Source: HKST-UBA85 sp035654775 (GTDB lineage Bacteria > Bacteroidota > Bacteroidia > Flavobacteriales > Flavobacteriaceae). Taken from it: a stretch of DNA of 35,711 nucleotides. A program made the translations under genes and the position numbers. The notes below the pieces were generated by a model. That model was given only the letters and a program-made list of their open reading frames with translations. It was not told the DNA's origin and ran no database searches. The stretch is from the NCBI GenBank assembly GCA_035654775.1, contig DASRWB010000002.1, positions 1 through 35,711 on the forward strand, given 5' to 3'. Shown in pieces: positions 1-8,189 of the stretch. Positions within the stretch are counted from its first letter, which is position 1. Each line of letters starts with the position of its first letter.

Positions 1-306
1 TTTTTAATGAACAAATGGAATAAAAAGTTTATCCTAAAAGAAGCGTTTAAAGATGAGTTTCCTAAAGGATTTTTAGACAAGTCTAAACAAGGTTTTACCG
101 TTCCGGTTGGCGATTGGTTACGAAACAGCTTAAAACAAGAACTTGAAAAATACAGCGAAAAAAACTTTTTAATCAAGCAAAACCTGTTTAATACCAAAGA
201 AATGATACGCTTAGTTGAAAATCATATTTCAAGGAAAGAAGACAATAGTTATCAGGTTTGGGCCTTTTATGTGTTTCAAAAATGGTATGCTAACAACTAC
301 AAGTAA
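1..306 (+). CDS. asnB: Asparagine synthase-like protein, C-terminal fragment
   Basis: The reading frame is already open at base 1, so only about the last 101 residues are present and the true start lies outside the window; the ATG at 7 is internal. The fragment matches the end of the asparagine synthase (glutamine-hydrolysing) synthetase domain, with the family's KQGFTVPVGDWLR stretch followed by a helical tail ending in a Trp-rich segment (QVWAFYVFQKWY). Such genes are common inside Bacteroidetes surface-polysaccharide clusters, where they may amidate a sugar acid or supply asparagine; which applies here cannot be told. Its stop is only four bases from the end of the convergent ATP-grasp gene. 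The assignment to the family is fairly sure, the role is inferred. Confidence 0.8.
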   Translation, partial: FLMNKWNKKFILKEAFKDEFPKGFLDKSKQGFTVPVGDWLRNSLKQELEKYSEKNFLIKQNLFNTKEMIRLVENHISRKEDNSYQVWAFYVFQKWYANNYK

Positions 307-310
307 TTTA

Positions 311-1270
311 TCATGCTGAACTTATTTCAGCATCTTCAGGTAATTGCAAATAACTACCCAACTTTAAATCCCATTCCTTTGGTTCAATACGCTCGGTGCC
401 ACTACCGTGATGAAACGTAATTTCACCAAAATAAATCTTTCCGCTGCAATTGTATAAATCAATTCGCACATACGGAAAAGGCTTGCTTAATCTTTGGGCA
501 ACGTTTATCATTTGCTCCAAATTTTCCGGCTTTGGCACGCTTTTACCATTTGGCCACAAAGGTTTATTTTCTTTCCAAACAGACCACGTAAACGGCTGTA
601 ATTCCCAGTTTGCGGTATAGAGGTTACGCTTGTGGTTGCTGAATCGGTCAATATCTACTTGTATTACTTTAACTTTTCCGTGAAAACAATGAAATTTATA
701 GTCAAAAGGCAGATTGCCGTTAGCTTCCATAAGAAGTTTTTCAGCAAGGATACAGGGCTTTATATTTTTGTATTGCCATTCTTTACTTTGCTTGTAGTAA
801 TTGGTTTTTAGTTGATTTTTTATTTCTTTTTGTACGAAATTCCAATCTATGTTTTCTTTATTTTTTATCACAATTCCTCCGGAACTTCCGTGGTTGGTTT
901 TCAGAATAAAAGGTTGATTTGGAAGATTTTCAGCAACAAGATCGCTTACATTTTCTGTCATAAAGAGTAACGGAATAAGATATGTTTCCCCTATTTTTTC
1001 TTTTACATAGGTTCTTACTGCATATTTATCGGCACATTGGGTTTGCAATGGCGTTCGATAGTAGCGTTTTAGCCAATTAATTTTTTCGTTGAGTGAAGTG
1101 GGATTTTCCCAATTCAGCGTATAGCCAAAAGCCTTTTTAAAATTTTGTGAGATAAAAGTTTTTTCATTTACATAATTAATTCTATACTTATGGTATGTTT
1201 TAAAAAGCCAGTTAAACACAAGCTTTCCCAAACTTGTATGGTGGTAAAAATATTTTAAAAACTTAACCAT
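311..1270 (-). CDS. TupA-like ATP-grasp protein (polysaccharide biosynthesis)
   Basis: This 319-residue protein matches the TupA-like ATP-grasp family, found in teichuronopeptide, capsule and exopolysaccharide clusters. Its members are thought to ligate an amino acid or acid group to a sugar or peptide acceptor using ATP. Visible features are the N-terminal family signature around residues 58-82 (NPTSLNEKINWLKRYY, then DKYAVR), a Gly-rich nucleotide loop at about 121-135 (FILKTNHGSSGG), and acidic metal-binding residues near the end (RIDLY, FGEITF). There is no signal peptide, so it is cytoplasmic. It is the only gene on the minus strand in this part of the cluster. The usual family end, EWDLKLGSYL, is followed by a short tail (EDAEISSA) encoded by an intergenic repeat hairpin. 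The exact substrate is unknown. Confidence 0.82.
   Translation of the reverse strand: MVKFLKYFYHHTSLGKLVFNWLFKTYHKYRINYVNEKTFISQNFKKAFGYTLNWENPTSLNEKINWLKRYYRTPLQTQCADKYAVRTYVKEKIGETYLIPLLFMTENVSDLVAENLPNQPFILKTNHGSSGGIVIKNKENIDWNFVQKEIKNQLKTNYYKQSKEWQYKNIKPCILAEKLLMEANGNLPFDYKFHCFHGKVKVIQVDIDRFSNHKRNLYTANWELQPFTWSVWKENKPLWPNGKSVPKPENLEQMINVAQRLSKPFPYVRIDLYNCSGKIYFGEITFHHGSGTERIEPKEWDLKLGSYLQLPEDAEISSA
313..333. repeat. Dispersed intergenic repeat hairpin (ATGCTGAA-type)
   Basis: A perfect 8-bp stem, ATGCTGAA (313-320) and TTCAGCAT (326-333), encloses the loop CTTAT. The sequence resembles a dispersed intergenic repeat I associate with Bacteroidetes genomes (TCATGCTGAACTTGTTTCAGCAT type). 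It sits between the convergent asnB-like and ATP-grasp genes and may act as a bidirectional transcription terminator, although there is no long T-run. It also encodes the last residues of the ATP-grasp protein. Confidence 0.65.
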
Positions 1271-1328
1271 TAGCTTCCACTGAGTATTTTGGCTAAGGTA
1301 AAAATGTTAACGTTATTTATAAAGATTT

Positions 1329-2426
1329 ATGCATAAAATATGTTTAGTTGGCGGTGAAGATTCTCATAAGCGAATAGAACTCTCACAATATCTTATAAAA
1401 GCCGGATTTGATGTAACCATTTTAGGTACGGGCAATCAGGATTTTCCGGATAATATAAGGTATGTAAAATATCATTTGAACAGAGCTTTAGCACCGGTTG
1501 ACGATTACAAAACCATGCAATGGTATAAGAATTTTTTTGCCGAAAACACCTTTGATTTAATTCACACTTTTGATACAAAACCCGCATTTTTACTGCCATT
1601 AGCTCTTAAAAAGACAACTACGCCCATTACCCGAACCATTACAGGTGTTGGTAAAATTTTTACCCATAGCGGAGTTATTTATTTTTTCCTTCGCAGGCTT
1701 TATTTTATACTACATAAACGTTGTAAACAAAGAGTAAATAATACTGTTTTTCAAAATACTGATGATTTAAAACTCTTTTCAGACAATAATCTTGTAGAGA
1801 AAGAAAAAACCTGTTTAATATTGAGCAGTGGTATAGCATTATCTCAATATACTGAAAAGGCTAAAAGAGATTCAGAGCCGTTTACCTTTATTTGTGTTTC
1901 TCGTTTAGTATACACAAAAGGGATAACACACTTGATAGAAGCAGCGAGAACTTGCAAACAAAAAGGCTACAAATTCAAAGTATTGCTTGTTGGACCGATG
2001 GAAGAAAACAGTAGTAAATTCAACAAAAAAAGTTTAACCGATAATACGGATGTTGTAGCATGGCTTGGTCAACGAAATGATGTTAACAAACTGTTGCCAA
2101 AGGCTCATTCTTTTGTTCTACCAACATTTGGCGGTGAAGGTTTGCCTAGAGTCTTATTGGAAGCAGCAGCAACAGGACTTCCAATAATTTCAACAAATGT
2201 AACTGGTGTAAAAGGTTTTTTAAAAAATGAATACGATGCATTACTCATAGAAGCTAAAAATACCGAAGCACTTACCCATGCTATGATACGGGTTTATGAA
2301 GACTCTGCACTAGCTCAAAAACTAGTTGATAATGCATTAAAAACAGTACAATTATACAGTATTGAGCGTGTAGCTAATCAATATATAACTATCTTTAAAG
2401 CCGAAATGACCACACCTAAAAAATGA
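1329..2426 (+). CDS. Glycosyltransferase family 4 (GT-B fold)
   Basis: A 365-residue retaining glycosyltransferase of the GT4 type. The N-terminal acceptor domain begins KICLVGGEDSHKR. The C-terminal nucleotide-sugar domain begins at about residue 187 with FICVSRLVYTKGITHLIEA and carries the GT4 E-x7-E motif at E270 and E278 (GGEGLPRVLLE). It has no signal peptide and probably adds a sugar to a lipid-linked repeat unit on the cytoplasmic side of the inner membrane. Its stop overlaps the start of the next aminotransferase gene by four bases (ATGA), indicating translational coupling. The closest functional analogues would be PglA- or EpsD-type enzymes, but donor and acceptor sugars cannot be read from the sequence. 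Confidence 0.88.
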   Translation: MHKICLVGGEDSHKRIELSQYLIKAGFDVTILGTGNQDFPDNIRYVKYHLNRALAPVDDYKTMQWYKNFFAENTFDLIHTFDTKPAFLLPLALKKTTTPITRTITGVGKIFTHSGVIYFFLRRLYFILHKRCKQRVNNTVFQNTDDLKLFSDNNLVEKEKTCLILSSGIALSQYTEKAKRDSEPFTFICVSRLVYTKGITHLIEAARTCKQKGYKFKVLLVGPMEENSSKFNKKSLTDNTDVVAWLGQRNDVNKLLPKAHSFVLPTFGGEGLPRVLLEAAATGLPIISTNVTGVKGFLKNEYDALLIEAKNTEALTHAMIRVYEDSALAQKLVDNALKTVQLYSIERVANQYITIFKAEMTTPKK

Positions 2427-3628
2427 ATATTCCTTTTTCTCCGCCACTTATAGACGATGCCGTAATACAGGAAGTTACTGCAGCTTTAAATTCAGGATGG
2501 ATTACCACAGGACCTAAAGTAAACCAACTGGAAGAAATGGTATGCCATTATACCAAAGCCCCTAAAACCCTTTGTGTAAACTCGGCTACCTCAGGATTAA
2601 TTTTAGCACTCAAGTGGTTTGGCGTAACCCAAGGAGACGAAGTTATAGTCCCTGCCTATACCTATGCCGCCACCGCATTAGCCGTTATTCATGTAGGTGC
2701 TACTCCGGTTATGGTTGATGTAGCTGATGATTTTAATATTGATGTATCAAAAATTAAAAAGGCCATAACAGAAAAAACCAAAGTTATAATACCCGTAGAT
2801 TTTGCAGGTTTTCCCTGCGATTACGAGGAGCTGAATGCATTGGTTGAAAACGAAAAAAACACGTTTAAACCTTCAAGCGAAAGACAGGAAAAATTAGGTC
2901 GGATTTTAGTTCTTAACGATGCGGCACACGCCATTGGCGCCACGTACAAAAACCAACCCTTACCCGGTGCAACGGACATCACGGTTTTTTCCTTTCATGC
3001 GGTTAAAAATGTAACCACTGCTGAAGGTGGCGCCGTATGCTTAAATTTACCCAAACCTTTTAACAATACTGAAGAGTATCAATTTTTACGTTGTTTTGCT
3101 TTAAACGGGCAAACTAAAGATGCTTTTACTAAAACCAAAATAGGCGGCTGGAAATACGACATTATTTATCCGGGATTAAAAATCAATCTTCCGGATGTAC
3201 TGGCCGCCATAGGTGTGGCTCAATTACCTAACTATTTTTCAAACACCCTTACTGAAAGAAAACACATTTTTGAAACTTACCATCAAGCGTTTAAAAACTA
3301 CGACTGGGCCAAACTTCCACCATACTCAACTCCTGAAAAAGAATCGTCATGCCATCTTTATGCCTTAAGAATTAAAAACTGTAACGAAGTCATGCGCGAT
3401 GAAATCATAAATTTAATTTCAAAAGATGGTGTAGCCGTAAATGTGCATTTTCAACCCTTACCGTTATTGAGTTTGTTCAAAAACTTAGGGTATCAAATTA
3501 ACGATTATCCCAAATCGTTAAACAACTACGTTTGTGAAATATCGCTTCCTATATATCCACAGCTTACTCAAGATATGCTGGTTTATATCATTGATGCTGT
3601 AGTAAAAGCTATAAATAAAGTACTTTAA
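2423..3628 (+). CDS. DegT/DnrJ/EryC1/StrS-family sugar aminotransferase
   Basis: A 401-residue PLP-dependent aminotransferase that would transfer an amino group from glutamate to a 4-keto (or 3-keto) nucleotide sugar. It has the family N-terminus (FSPPLIDDAVIQEV, then SGWITTGPKV), the SATSGL phosphate-cup segment at 54-59, the Asp that pairs with the PLP ring nitrogen at D166 (LNDAAHA) and the Schiff-base lysine at K195 (FHAVKNVTTAEGG). It overlaps the upstream glycosyltransferase by four bases, and its stop overlaps the next start by one base (TAATG), so all three genes form one operon. The nearby 4,6-dehydratase suggests that UDP-4-keto-6-deoxy-HexNAc is the substrate, as for PglE or WbpE; this is inference. 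Confidence 0.9.
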   Translation: MNIPFSPPLIDDAVIQEVTAALNSGWITTGPKVNQLEEMVCHYTKAPKTLCVNSATSGLILALKWFGVTQGDEVIVPAYTYAATALAVIHVGATPVMVDVADDFNIDVSKIKKAITEKTKVIIPVDFAGFPCDYEELNALVENEKNTFKPSSERQEKLGRILVLNDAAHAIGATYKNQPLPGATDITVFSFHAVKNVTTAEGGAVCLNLPKPFNNTEEYQFLRCFALNGQTKDAFTKTKIGGWKYDIIYPGLKINLPDVLAAIGVAQLPNYFSNTLTERKHIFETYHQAFKNYDWAKLPPYSTPEKESSCHLYALRIKNCNEVMRDEIINLISKDGVAVNVHFQPLPLLSLFKNLGYQINDYPKSLNNYVCEISLPIYPQLTQDMLVYIIDAVVKAINKVL

Positions 3629-4218
3629 TGGTCAAGCGAGGCTTTGATATCATTTTTTCTTTTGCAGGTTTACTCTTAACCGCTCCATTGTTTTTAGTGT
3701 TGGCACTGACCATAAAACTGGAATCCAAAGGACCTGTTTTTTATTTACAAACCCGAGTTGGACAGTACAACAAGGATTTTAAAATCTTTAAATTCAGAAC
3801 TATGAAAGTAGATGCTGACAAAAAAGGATTACTAACTTTAGGCGATCGTGACCACAGAGTGACAAAAGTGGGATATTTTTTACGGAAATATAAACTGGAC
3901 GAACTCCCACAATTGGTCAATGTGTTCATAGGAAATATGAGTTTTGTTGGTCCACGCCCGGAAGTTCGCAATTATGTGAATTACTACACCGAAGAAGATC
4001 GTGTAATTTTCAACTTAAAACCCGGGATTACAGACTATGCCTCAATTGCATTTAGAGATGAAGCCGAACTCTTAAAAACCGCTACAAATCCGGAAGCCTA
4101 TTACATTACACATATTTTACCTCAAAAATTAAAACTTCACAAAAAATACATCGTCAACCAAAGCTTAAGTACTGATATAAAAATTATTTTAAACACACTT
4201 AGCGCTATTTTTAAGTGA
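3628..4218 (+). CDS. PglC-like phosphoglycosyl transferase (initiating sugar transferase)
   Basis: A 196-residue small monotopic phosphoglycosyl transferase of the bacterial sugar transferase family. It would move a sugar-1-phosphate from a UDP-sugar to undecaprenyl phosphate, the first membrane step of repeat-unit assembly. The re-entrant membrane helix is at about 7-28, followed by the FKIFKFRTM segment (51-59). The catalytic Asp-Glu pair is D91-E92 (KLDELPQL), followed by NMSFVGPRPE. Its length matches the minimal PglC type rather than long WbaP/WcaJ proteins with extra membrane helices. It starts inside the stop of the upstream aminotransferase gene. The sugar is probably the amino sugar made by the neighbouring dehydratase and aminotransferases. 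Confidence 0.92.
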   Translation: MVKRGFDIIFSFAGLLLTAPLFLVLALTIKLESKGPVFYLQTRVGQYNKDFKIFKFRTMKVDADKKGLLTLGDRDHRVTKVGYFLRKYKLDELPQLVNVFIGNMSFVGPRPEVRNYVNYYTEEDRVIFNLKPGITDYASIAFRDEAELLKTATNPEAYYITHILPQKLKLHKKYIVNQSLSTDIKIILNTLSAIFK

Positions 4219-4219
4219 T

Positions 4220-4251
4220 GTATTTCAAATATTAAGTTAATTTTGAAATAC
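4220..4251. promoter_or_regulatory. Inverted repeat in the 167-bp gap of the polysaccharide cluster
   Basis: GTATTTCAAA (4220-4229) and TTTGAAATAC (4242-4251) form a perfect 10-bp inverted repeat around a 12-base spacer. It starts two bases after the stop of the sugar transferase gene and lies in the only real gap between 1329 and 10523. It could be a weak terminator (no T-run follows) or an operator; a second small hairpin, CACAG/CTGTG, lies just downstream. No clear TAnnTTTG element precedes the next gene. Confidence 0.4.
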
Positions 4252-4385
4252 AAATACGATGAAACACAGTGAAAAGCTGTGCTATTTCAAAGGCTTTTCA
4301 AAAAAACGTAAAAATTAGTTTTTTGTCGTATTTATTTGATAGACACTTACAAATCAATGATATTTAACACATAAAAGCCTCAAAT

Positions 4386-5510
4386 ATGAACACCAAAATT
4401 TGGTTATCGCCACCACATTTAAGTGGTTTTGAAAGCGAGTTTATTCAACAGGCTTTTAAAAACAACTATGTTGCACCCGCAGGAAGCAACATTGAACATT
4501 TTGAAAACGACCTGGAAAAATACTTAAGTGACTGTTCAAATGTAACGGCAGTTAGTTCCGGAACGGCGGCTATTCATCTGGCTTTAATTTTGTTAGGCAT
4601 TAAATCCGGTGACGAAGTTTTATGTCAAACCAAAACATTTGTGGCTTCAGTAAATCCGGTGCGTTATTTGGGAGCCGTTCCAGTATTTGTGGACAGTGAA
4701 CCTGAAACCTGGAACATGTGTCCAAAATTACTGGAATTAGCTATTAATGACAGGATTAAAAAAGGTAAAAAGCCCAAAGCCATTATTATAATTAACCTAT
4801 ATGGTATGCCTTATAAAGTAAACGAAATACACGCCATTGCCAGCGCCTATAACATTCCTGTTGTTGAAGACAGTGCTGAAGCCTTGGGCAGTAAATACCA
4901 TAATAAAAAATGTGGAACCTTTGGTGATTATGCCATTCTATCATTCAACGGCAATAAAATCATAACAACTTCGGGTGGCGGTGCCTTAATTTGCAGAAGT
5001 AAAAAAGAAAAAAACAAAGCCTTATACTTGGCTACTCAGGCCAAAGATTCTGCTGTAGAATACAATCATAAAAATATAGGTTACAATTACAGAATGTCAA
5101 ATATAACGGCAGGAATTGGCAGAGGACAATTTACCGTTTTAGAAAAATATATCGCGTTAAGAAGAAGAAATTTTGATTACTATTATAACGCATTACATCA
5201 CATTAAAGATATTGTGTTTCTTAAGGAACCTAAAGGTTTTTACACCAATCGCTGGTTGACCTGTATCCTTTTAAAAACTCATAAAATGCGTGAAGACATT
5301 AGAATATTGCTTCAAGAAAACAACATCGAATCCCGACCTTCATGGAAGCCTATGCATTTACAACCCGTTTACAAAAATTATGACAGCTACCTCAATGGTG
5401 TATCTTATGATTTATATAAAAAAGGACTCTGTTTGCCCAGTGGTTCCAGTTTAACCGAAAAAGATTTAAAGCGTATAACCAACATTATAAAATCGTATTT
5501 TGAAAAATAA
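4386..5510 (+). CDS. DegT/DnrJ/EryC1/StrS-family sugar aminotransferase (second copy)
   Basis: A 374-residue PLP-dependent sugar aminotransferase, distinct from the one at 2423-3628. Key features are the SSGTAAIHLAL segment at 58-68, D162 (VEDSAEALGS), which should pair with the PLP nitrogen, and the Schiff-base lysine K191 (SFNGNKIITTSGGGAL). The SFNGNK form and its position directly in front of a PglF/WbpM-like dehydratase make it the better candidate for the UDP-4-amino-4,6-dideoxy-GlcNAc step (PglE-like). A 167-bp non-coding gap precedes it, so it may open a second transcription unit. Its stop (5508-5510) is one base before the ATG of the dehydratase gene. Confidence 0.9.
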   Translation: MNTKIWLSPPHLSGFESEFIQQAFKNNYVAPAGSNIEHFENDLEKYLSDCSNVTAVSSGTAAIHLALILLGIKSGDEVLCQTKTFVASVNPVRYLGAVPVFVDSEPETWNMCPKLLELAINDRIKKGKKPKAIIIINLYGMPYKVNEIHAIASAYNIPVVEDSAEALGSKYHNKKCGTFGDYAILSFNGNKIITTSGGGALICRSKKEKNKALYLATQAKDSAVEYNHKNIGYNYRMSNITAGIGRGQFTVLEKYIALRRRNFDYYYNALHHIKDIVFLKEPKGFYTNRWLTCILLKTHKMREDIRILLQENNIESRPSWKPMHLQPVYKNYDSYLNGVSYDLYKKGLCLPSGSSLTEKDLKRITNIIKSYFEK

Positions 5511-5511
5511 G

Positions 5512-7398
5512 ATGAATAACATATTAATCAGGCTATCAAACAGGTACGCTTCCAAGTGGCTCGTGCTTTTGTTTGATTTAACGGTTGTAATATGTACTTT
5601 TTTCTTTGCCTATTTAATACGTTTTAATTTCACTTTAGAATTTGACATAAGTACCTTTTTAAATCAAATACCCTTTGTTGCAATTGCAGCAACGATCAGT
5701 TTTTTAATTGTAGGAACTCACAAAGGCGTAGTCCGTTTTACCGGTGTAAAAGACGTAATAAACATAATTGTTGGGGTAAACATCCTTGCCACTATTTTAA
5801 TAATCACTACTTATTTAAGCAGAAAATACAATTACAATACACAATATGATATTCCGGGTTCCATCATATACATTCATCTTTTGCTGAATATTTTCTTTTT
5901 GGTCGCCTTTAAATTCATCATTAAATCAACATACAAAGCGGTGGTTTCTGAATTTGAAGTAAATAAAAGGGTCCTTATATACGGCGCAGGAAATTCAGGA
6001 ATAATAACTTATGAAGCTATAACCAACGACTCCAAAAGTCATATAGAAGTTCTAGGTTTTATAGATGATAATGAAAGTAAAGTAGGAAAAAAAATCAATT
6101 TATTAAAGGTTTACAGCCTGGAATTCATTACACCCTATTTTATTGAAAAAAACAAAATTGACGAGGTTATTATTTCCATTCAAAATATTGAACCTAACAG
6201 GCTGCTCTATATAACCAACACCCTATTCGATCTTGGACTTAAAGTAAAAATTGTTCCAAAAGTTAAAGACTGGATTGAAGGCAGTTTAAGCACCTGGCAA
6301 ATAAAAGATATTAATATTGAAGATTTACTCGGTAGAGAACCTATTAAAATAGAAAACCCTATTTTAAACGAAGAATATGACAATAAAACAATTCTTATTA
6401 CCGGTGCTGCCGGTTCCATTGGAAGTGAGTTGGTTAGAAAATTAACCCATTACAAGTATAAAAAATTAATCTTGGTAGATAATGCAGAGTCTGCGCTATA
6501 TAACTTACAGCAAGATTTACAAGGTCAAAAAGTTAAAAACTTTGAAAGTGTAGTACTTGACATTAGAAACACCCAGCGATTAGATTTTATTTTTGAAACC
6601 TACAAGCCAAATATTGTCTTTCACGCAGCGGCATACAAACACGTTCCTTTAATGGAACAAAATCCTTACGAAGCCGTAACCGTAAACGTAAAAGGAACGT
6701 ACAACACTGCGCATCTTGCCACCAAACACGGTGCAGATAAGTTTGTTTTAATCTCTTCCGACAAGGCAGTGAACCCAACCAATGTTATGGGAGCTACCAA
6801 GCGCATAGCCGAAATGTGTATTTGCTGCATGAAATCTGCAACCACAGGAAGCACTAAGTTCATCACCACGCGTTTTGGTAATGTTTTAGGCTCTAACGGT
6901 TCGGTAATTCCACTTTTTAAAAAGCAAATAGAATCCGGCGGACCCATAACCCTTACACATCAGGATATTATTCGATATTTTATGACCATTCCCGAAGCCT
7001 GCCAACTGGTTTTAGAGGCTTCAGCAATGGGAATTGGACAAGAAATCTTTGTTTTTGATATGGGTAAACCCGTGAAAATATTTGATCTTGCTAAAAACTT
7101 AATTGCCCTTTCAGGATTAAAATACCCTGACGATATTGATATTGAAGTAATTGGTCTTCGTCCCGGTGAAAAAATATACGAAGAACTGCTGATAAGTGGC
7201 GAAAACATAAAACCCACCTATCATGAGAAAATTTTAATTGCAAACTGCAAAGAAATTCAAATAAGCGATATTGAGCCCTTAATCTTAGACCTTTGTGAGA
7301 TAAATCCGGCGTCACAAAATATTCATATAGTATCTAAAATAAAAGAATTGGTCCCTGAATATATTCCAAACAACACCAAATATGATGTTTTAAATTAA
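5512..7398 (+). CDS. PglF/WbpM-like membrane nucleotide-sugar 4,6-dehydratase
   Basis: The ATG at 5512 gives 628 residues; a TTG at 5500 would overlap the previous gene and is less likely. Four hydrophobic helices fill the first ~140 residues. A first nucleotide-binding domain follows (RVLIYGAGNSG), then the catalytic SDR domain with GAAGSIGSE near residue 298. The catalytic triad is Ser-Met-Lys rather than Ser-Tyr-Lys: SS at 415-416, M426 and K430 (NVMGATKR), as described for large membrane dehydratases of the WbpM/PglF type. The enzyme should convert UDP-GlcNAc to UDP-4-keto-6-deoxy-GlcNAc at the inner membrane, feeding the adjacent aminotransferase. No PglD-like acetyltransferase is visible in the window, so a bacillosamine-type pathway is not complete here. 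Confidence 0.9.
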   Translation: MNNILIRLSNRYASKWLVLLFDLTVVICTFFFAYLIRFNFTLEFDISTFLNQIPFVAIAATISFLIVGTHKGVVRFTGVKDVINIIVGVNILATILIITTYLSRKYNYNTQYDIPGSIIYIHLLLNIFFLVAFKFIIKSTYKAVVSEFEVNKRVLIYGAGNSGIITYEAITNDSKSHIEVLGFIDDNESKVGKKINLLKVYSLEFITPYFIEKNKIDEVIISIQNIEPNRLLYITNTLFDLGLKVKIVPKVKDWIEGSLSTWQIKDINIEDLLGREPIKIENPILNEEYDNKTILITGAAGSIGSELVRKLTHYKYKKLILVDNAESALYNLQQDLQGQKVKNFESVVLDIRNTQRLDFIFETYKPNIVFHAAAYKHVPLMEQNPYEAVTVNVKGTYNTAHLATKHGADKFVLISSDKAVNPTNVMGATKRIAEMCICCMKSATTGSTKFITTRFGNVLGSNGSVIPLFKKQIESGGPITLTHQDIIRYFMTIPEACQLVLEASAMGIGQEIFVFDMGKPVKIFDLAKNLIALSGLKYPDDIDIEVIGLRPGEKIYEELLISGENIKPTYHEKILIANCKEIQISDIEPLILDLCEINPASQNIHIVSKIKELVPEYIPNNTKYDVLN

Positions 7399-7415
7399 CC
7401 CAATAAAAATCAACC

Positions 7416-8186
7416 ATGAAACTCAAAATAATACTCCTGGCCATAACCACCATTTACACTTTCAGTTCTTGTTCTCCTAGTAAAAAAATCATTTATTTTC
7501 AGGATCAAAAGGTAAAACCCGGCAGCTTGATAACACAAGCAAAATTTAAATACAAACCCAATGATATATTAACCATTGATGTTTTTGCAATTGATGAAGA
7601 TGTAGTCAAGCCCTTCAACCTCGCTCCGGTTTCGTACAGCCAATCCAGCATAAGTGCGCAAAGCAATCTTACCAAACAAACCTATTATGTCACCGGCGAA
7701 GGAACTATAGATTTTCCCGTAATCGGAACACTCAAAATAGCCGGTTTAACTCGTGACGAAGCCATTACCATGCTCAAAGAAAAAATAGCTCCGTATGTCA
7801 AAGACCCTATTATAACCATACGCGTTGTAAACTTCACTGTAACTGTATTAGGAGAAGTCAACAGTCCGGGCACATTTTTAATTGAAGATGAATACATAAC
7901 GCTTACGCAAGCTTTAGGTTTAGCCGGTGATTTAACCATATACGGAAAAAGAGAAAATGTGTTTCTAATTCGTGAAGATGAAAACAACAATAAAACTTAC
8001 ACCAGTGTAGATTTAACCCAAATCAATTCAGTAACTTCACCTTTGTATTATTTACAGCAAAATGACGTACTGTATGTTGAGCCCAACAAAGCAAAAATGA
8101 GATCAGCCAACTACAATCAAAACAATAATGTGCTTATCTCAGCCGTAGCAACACTGGCCACCATTATAGCTATCTTAATTAAATAA
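7416..8186 (+). CDS. Wza-like polysaccharide export lipoprotein
   Basis: A 256-residue outer-membrane polysaccharide export protein. The N-terminus is a lipoprotein signal peptide with the acylated cysteine at C19 (TFSSC). A Poly_export domain follows (YKPNDILTIDVFAIDEDV, then VTGEGTIDFPVIGTLKIAGLT) and an SLBB-type domain starts near residue 143 (TVTVLGEVNSPGTF). The protein ends in a hydrophobic segment (about 235-256), which could be the membrane-spanning C-terminal helix known from Wza. It lies 17 bases after the dehydratase gene and three bases before the Wzc-like gene, the usual Wza-Wzc pairing, and would form the periplasm-to-surface channel. It is shorter than E. coli Wza, as is usual in Bacteroidetes. 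Confidence 0.9.
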   Translation: MKLKIILLAITTIYTFSSCSPSKKIIYFQDQKVKPGSLITQAKFKYKPNDILTIDVFAIDEDVVKPFNLAPVSYSQSSISAQSNLTKQTYYVTGEGTIDFPVIGTLKIAGLTRDEAITMLKEKIAPYVKDPIITIRVVNFTVTVLGEVNSPGTFLIEDEYITLTQALGLAGDLTIYGKRENVFLIREDENNNKTYTSVDLTQINSVTSPLYYLQQNDVLYVEPNKAKMRSANYNQNNNVLISAVATLATIIAILIK

Positions 8187-8189
8187 CCC

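Noticed and set aside
5500..5511. TTG start at 5500 for the membrane dehydratase
   Set aside because: It overlaps the previous gene, and an ATG four codons later directly follows that gene's stop codon.
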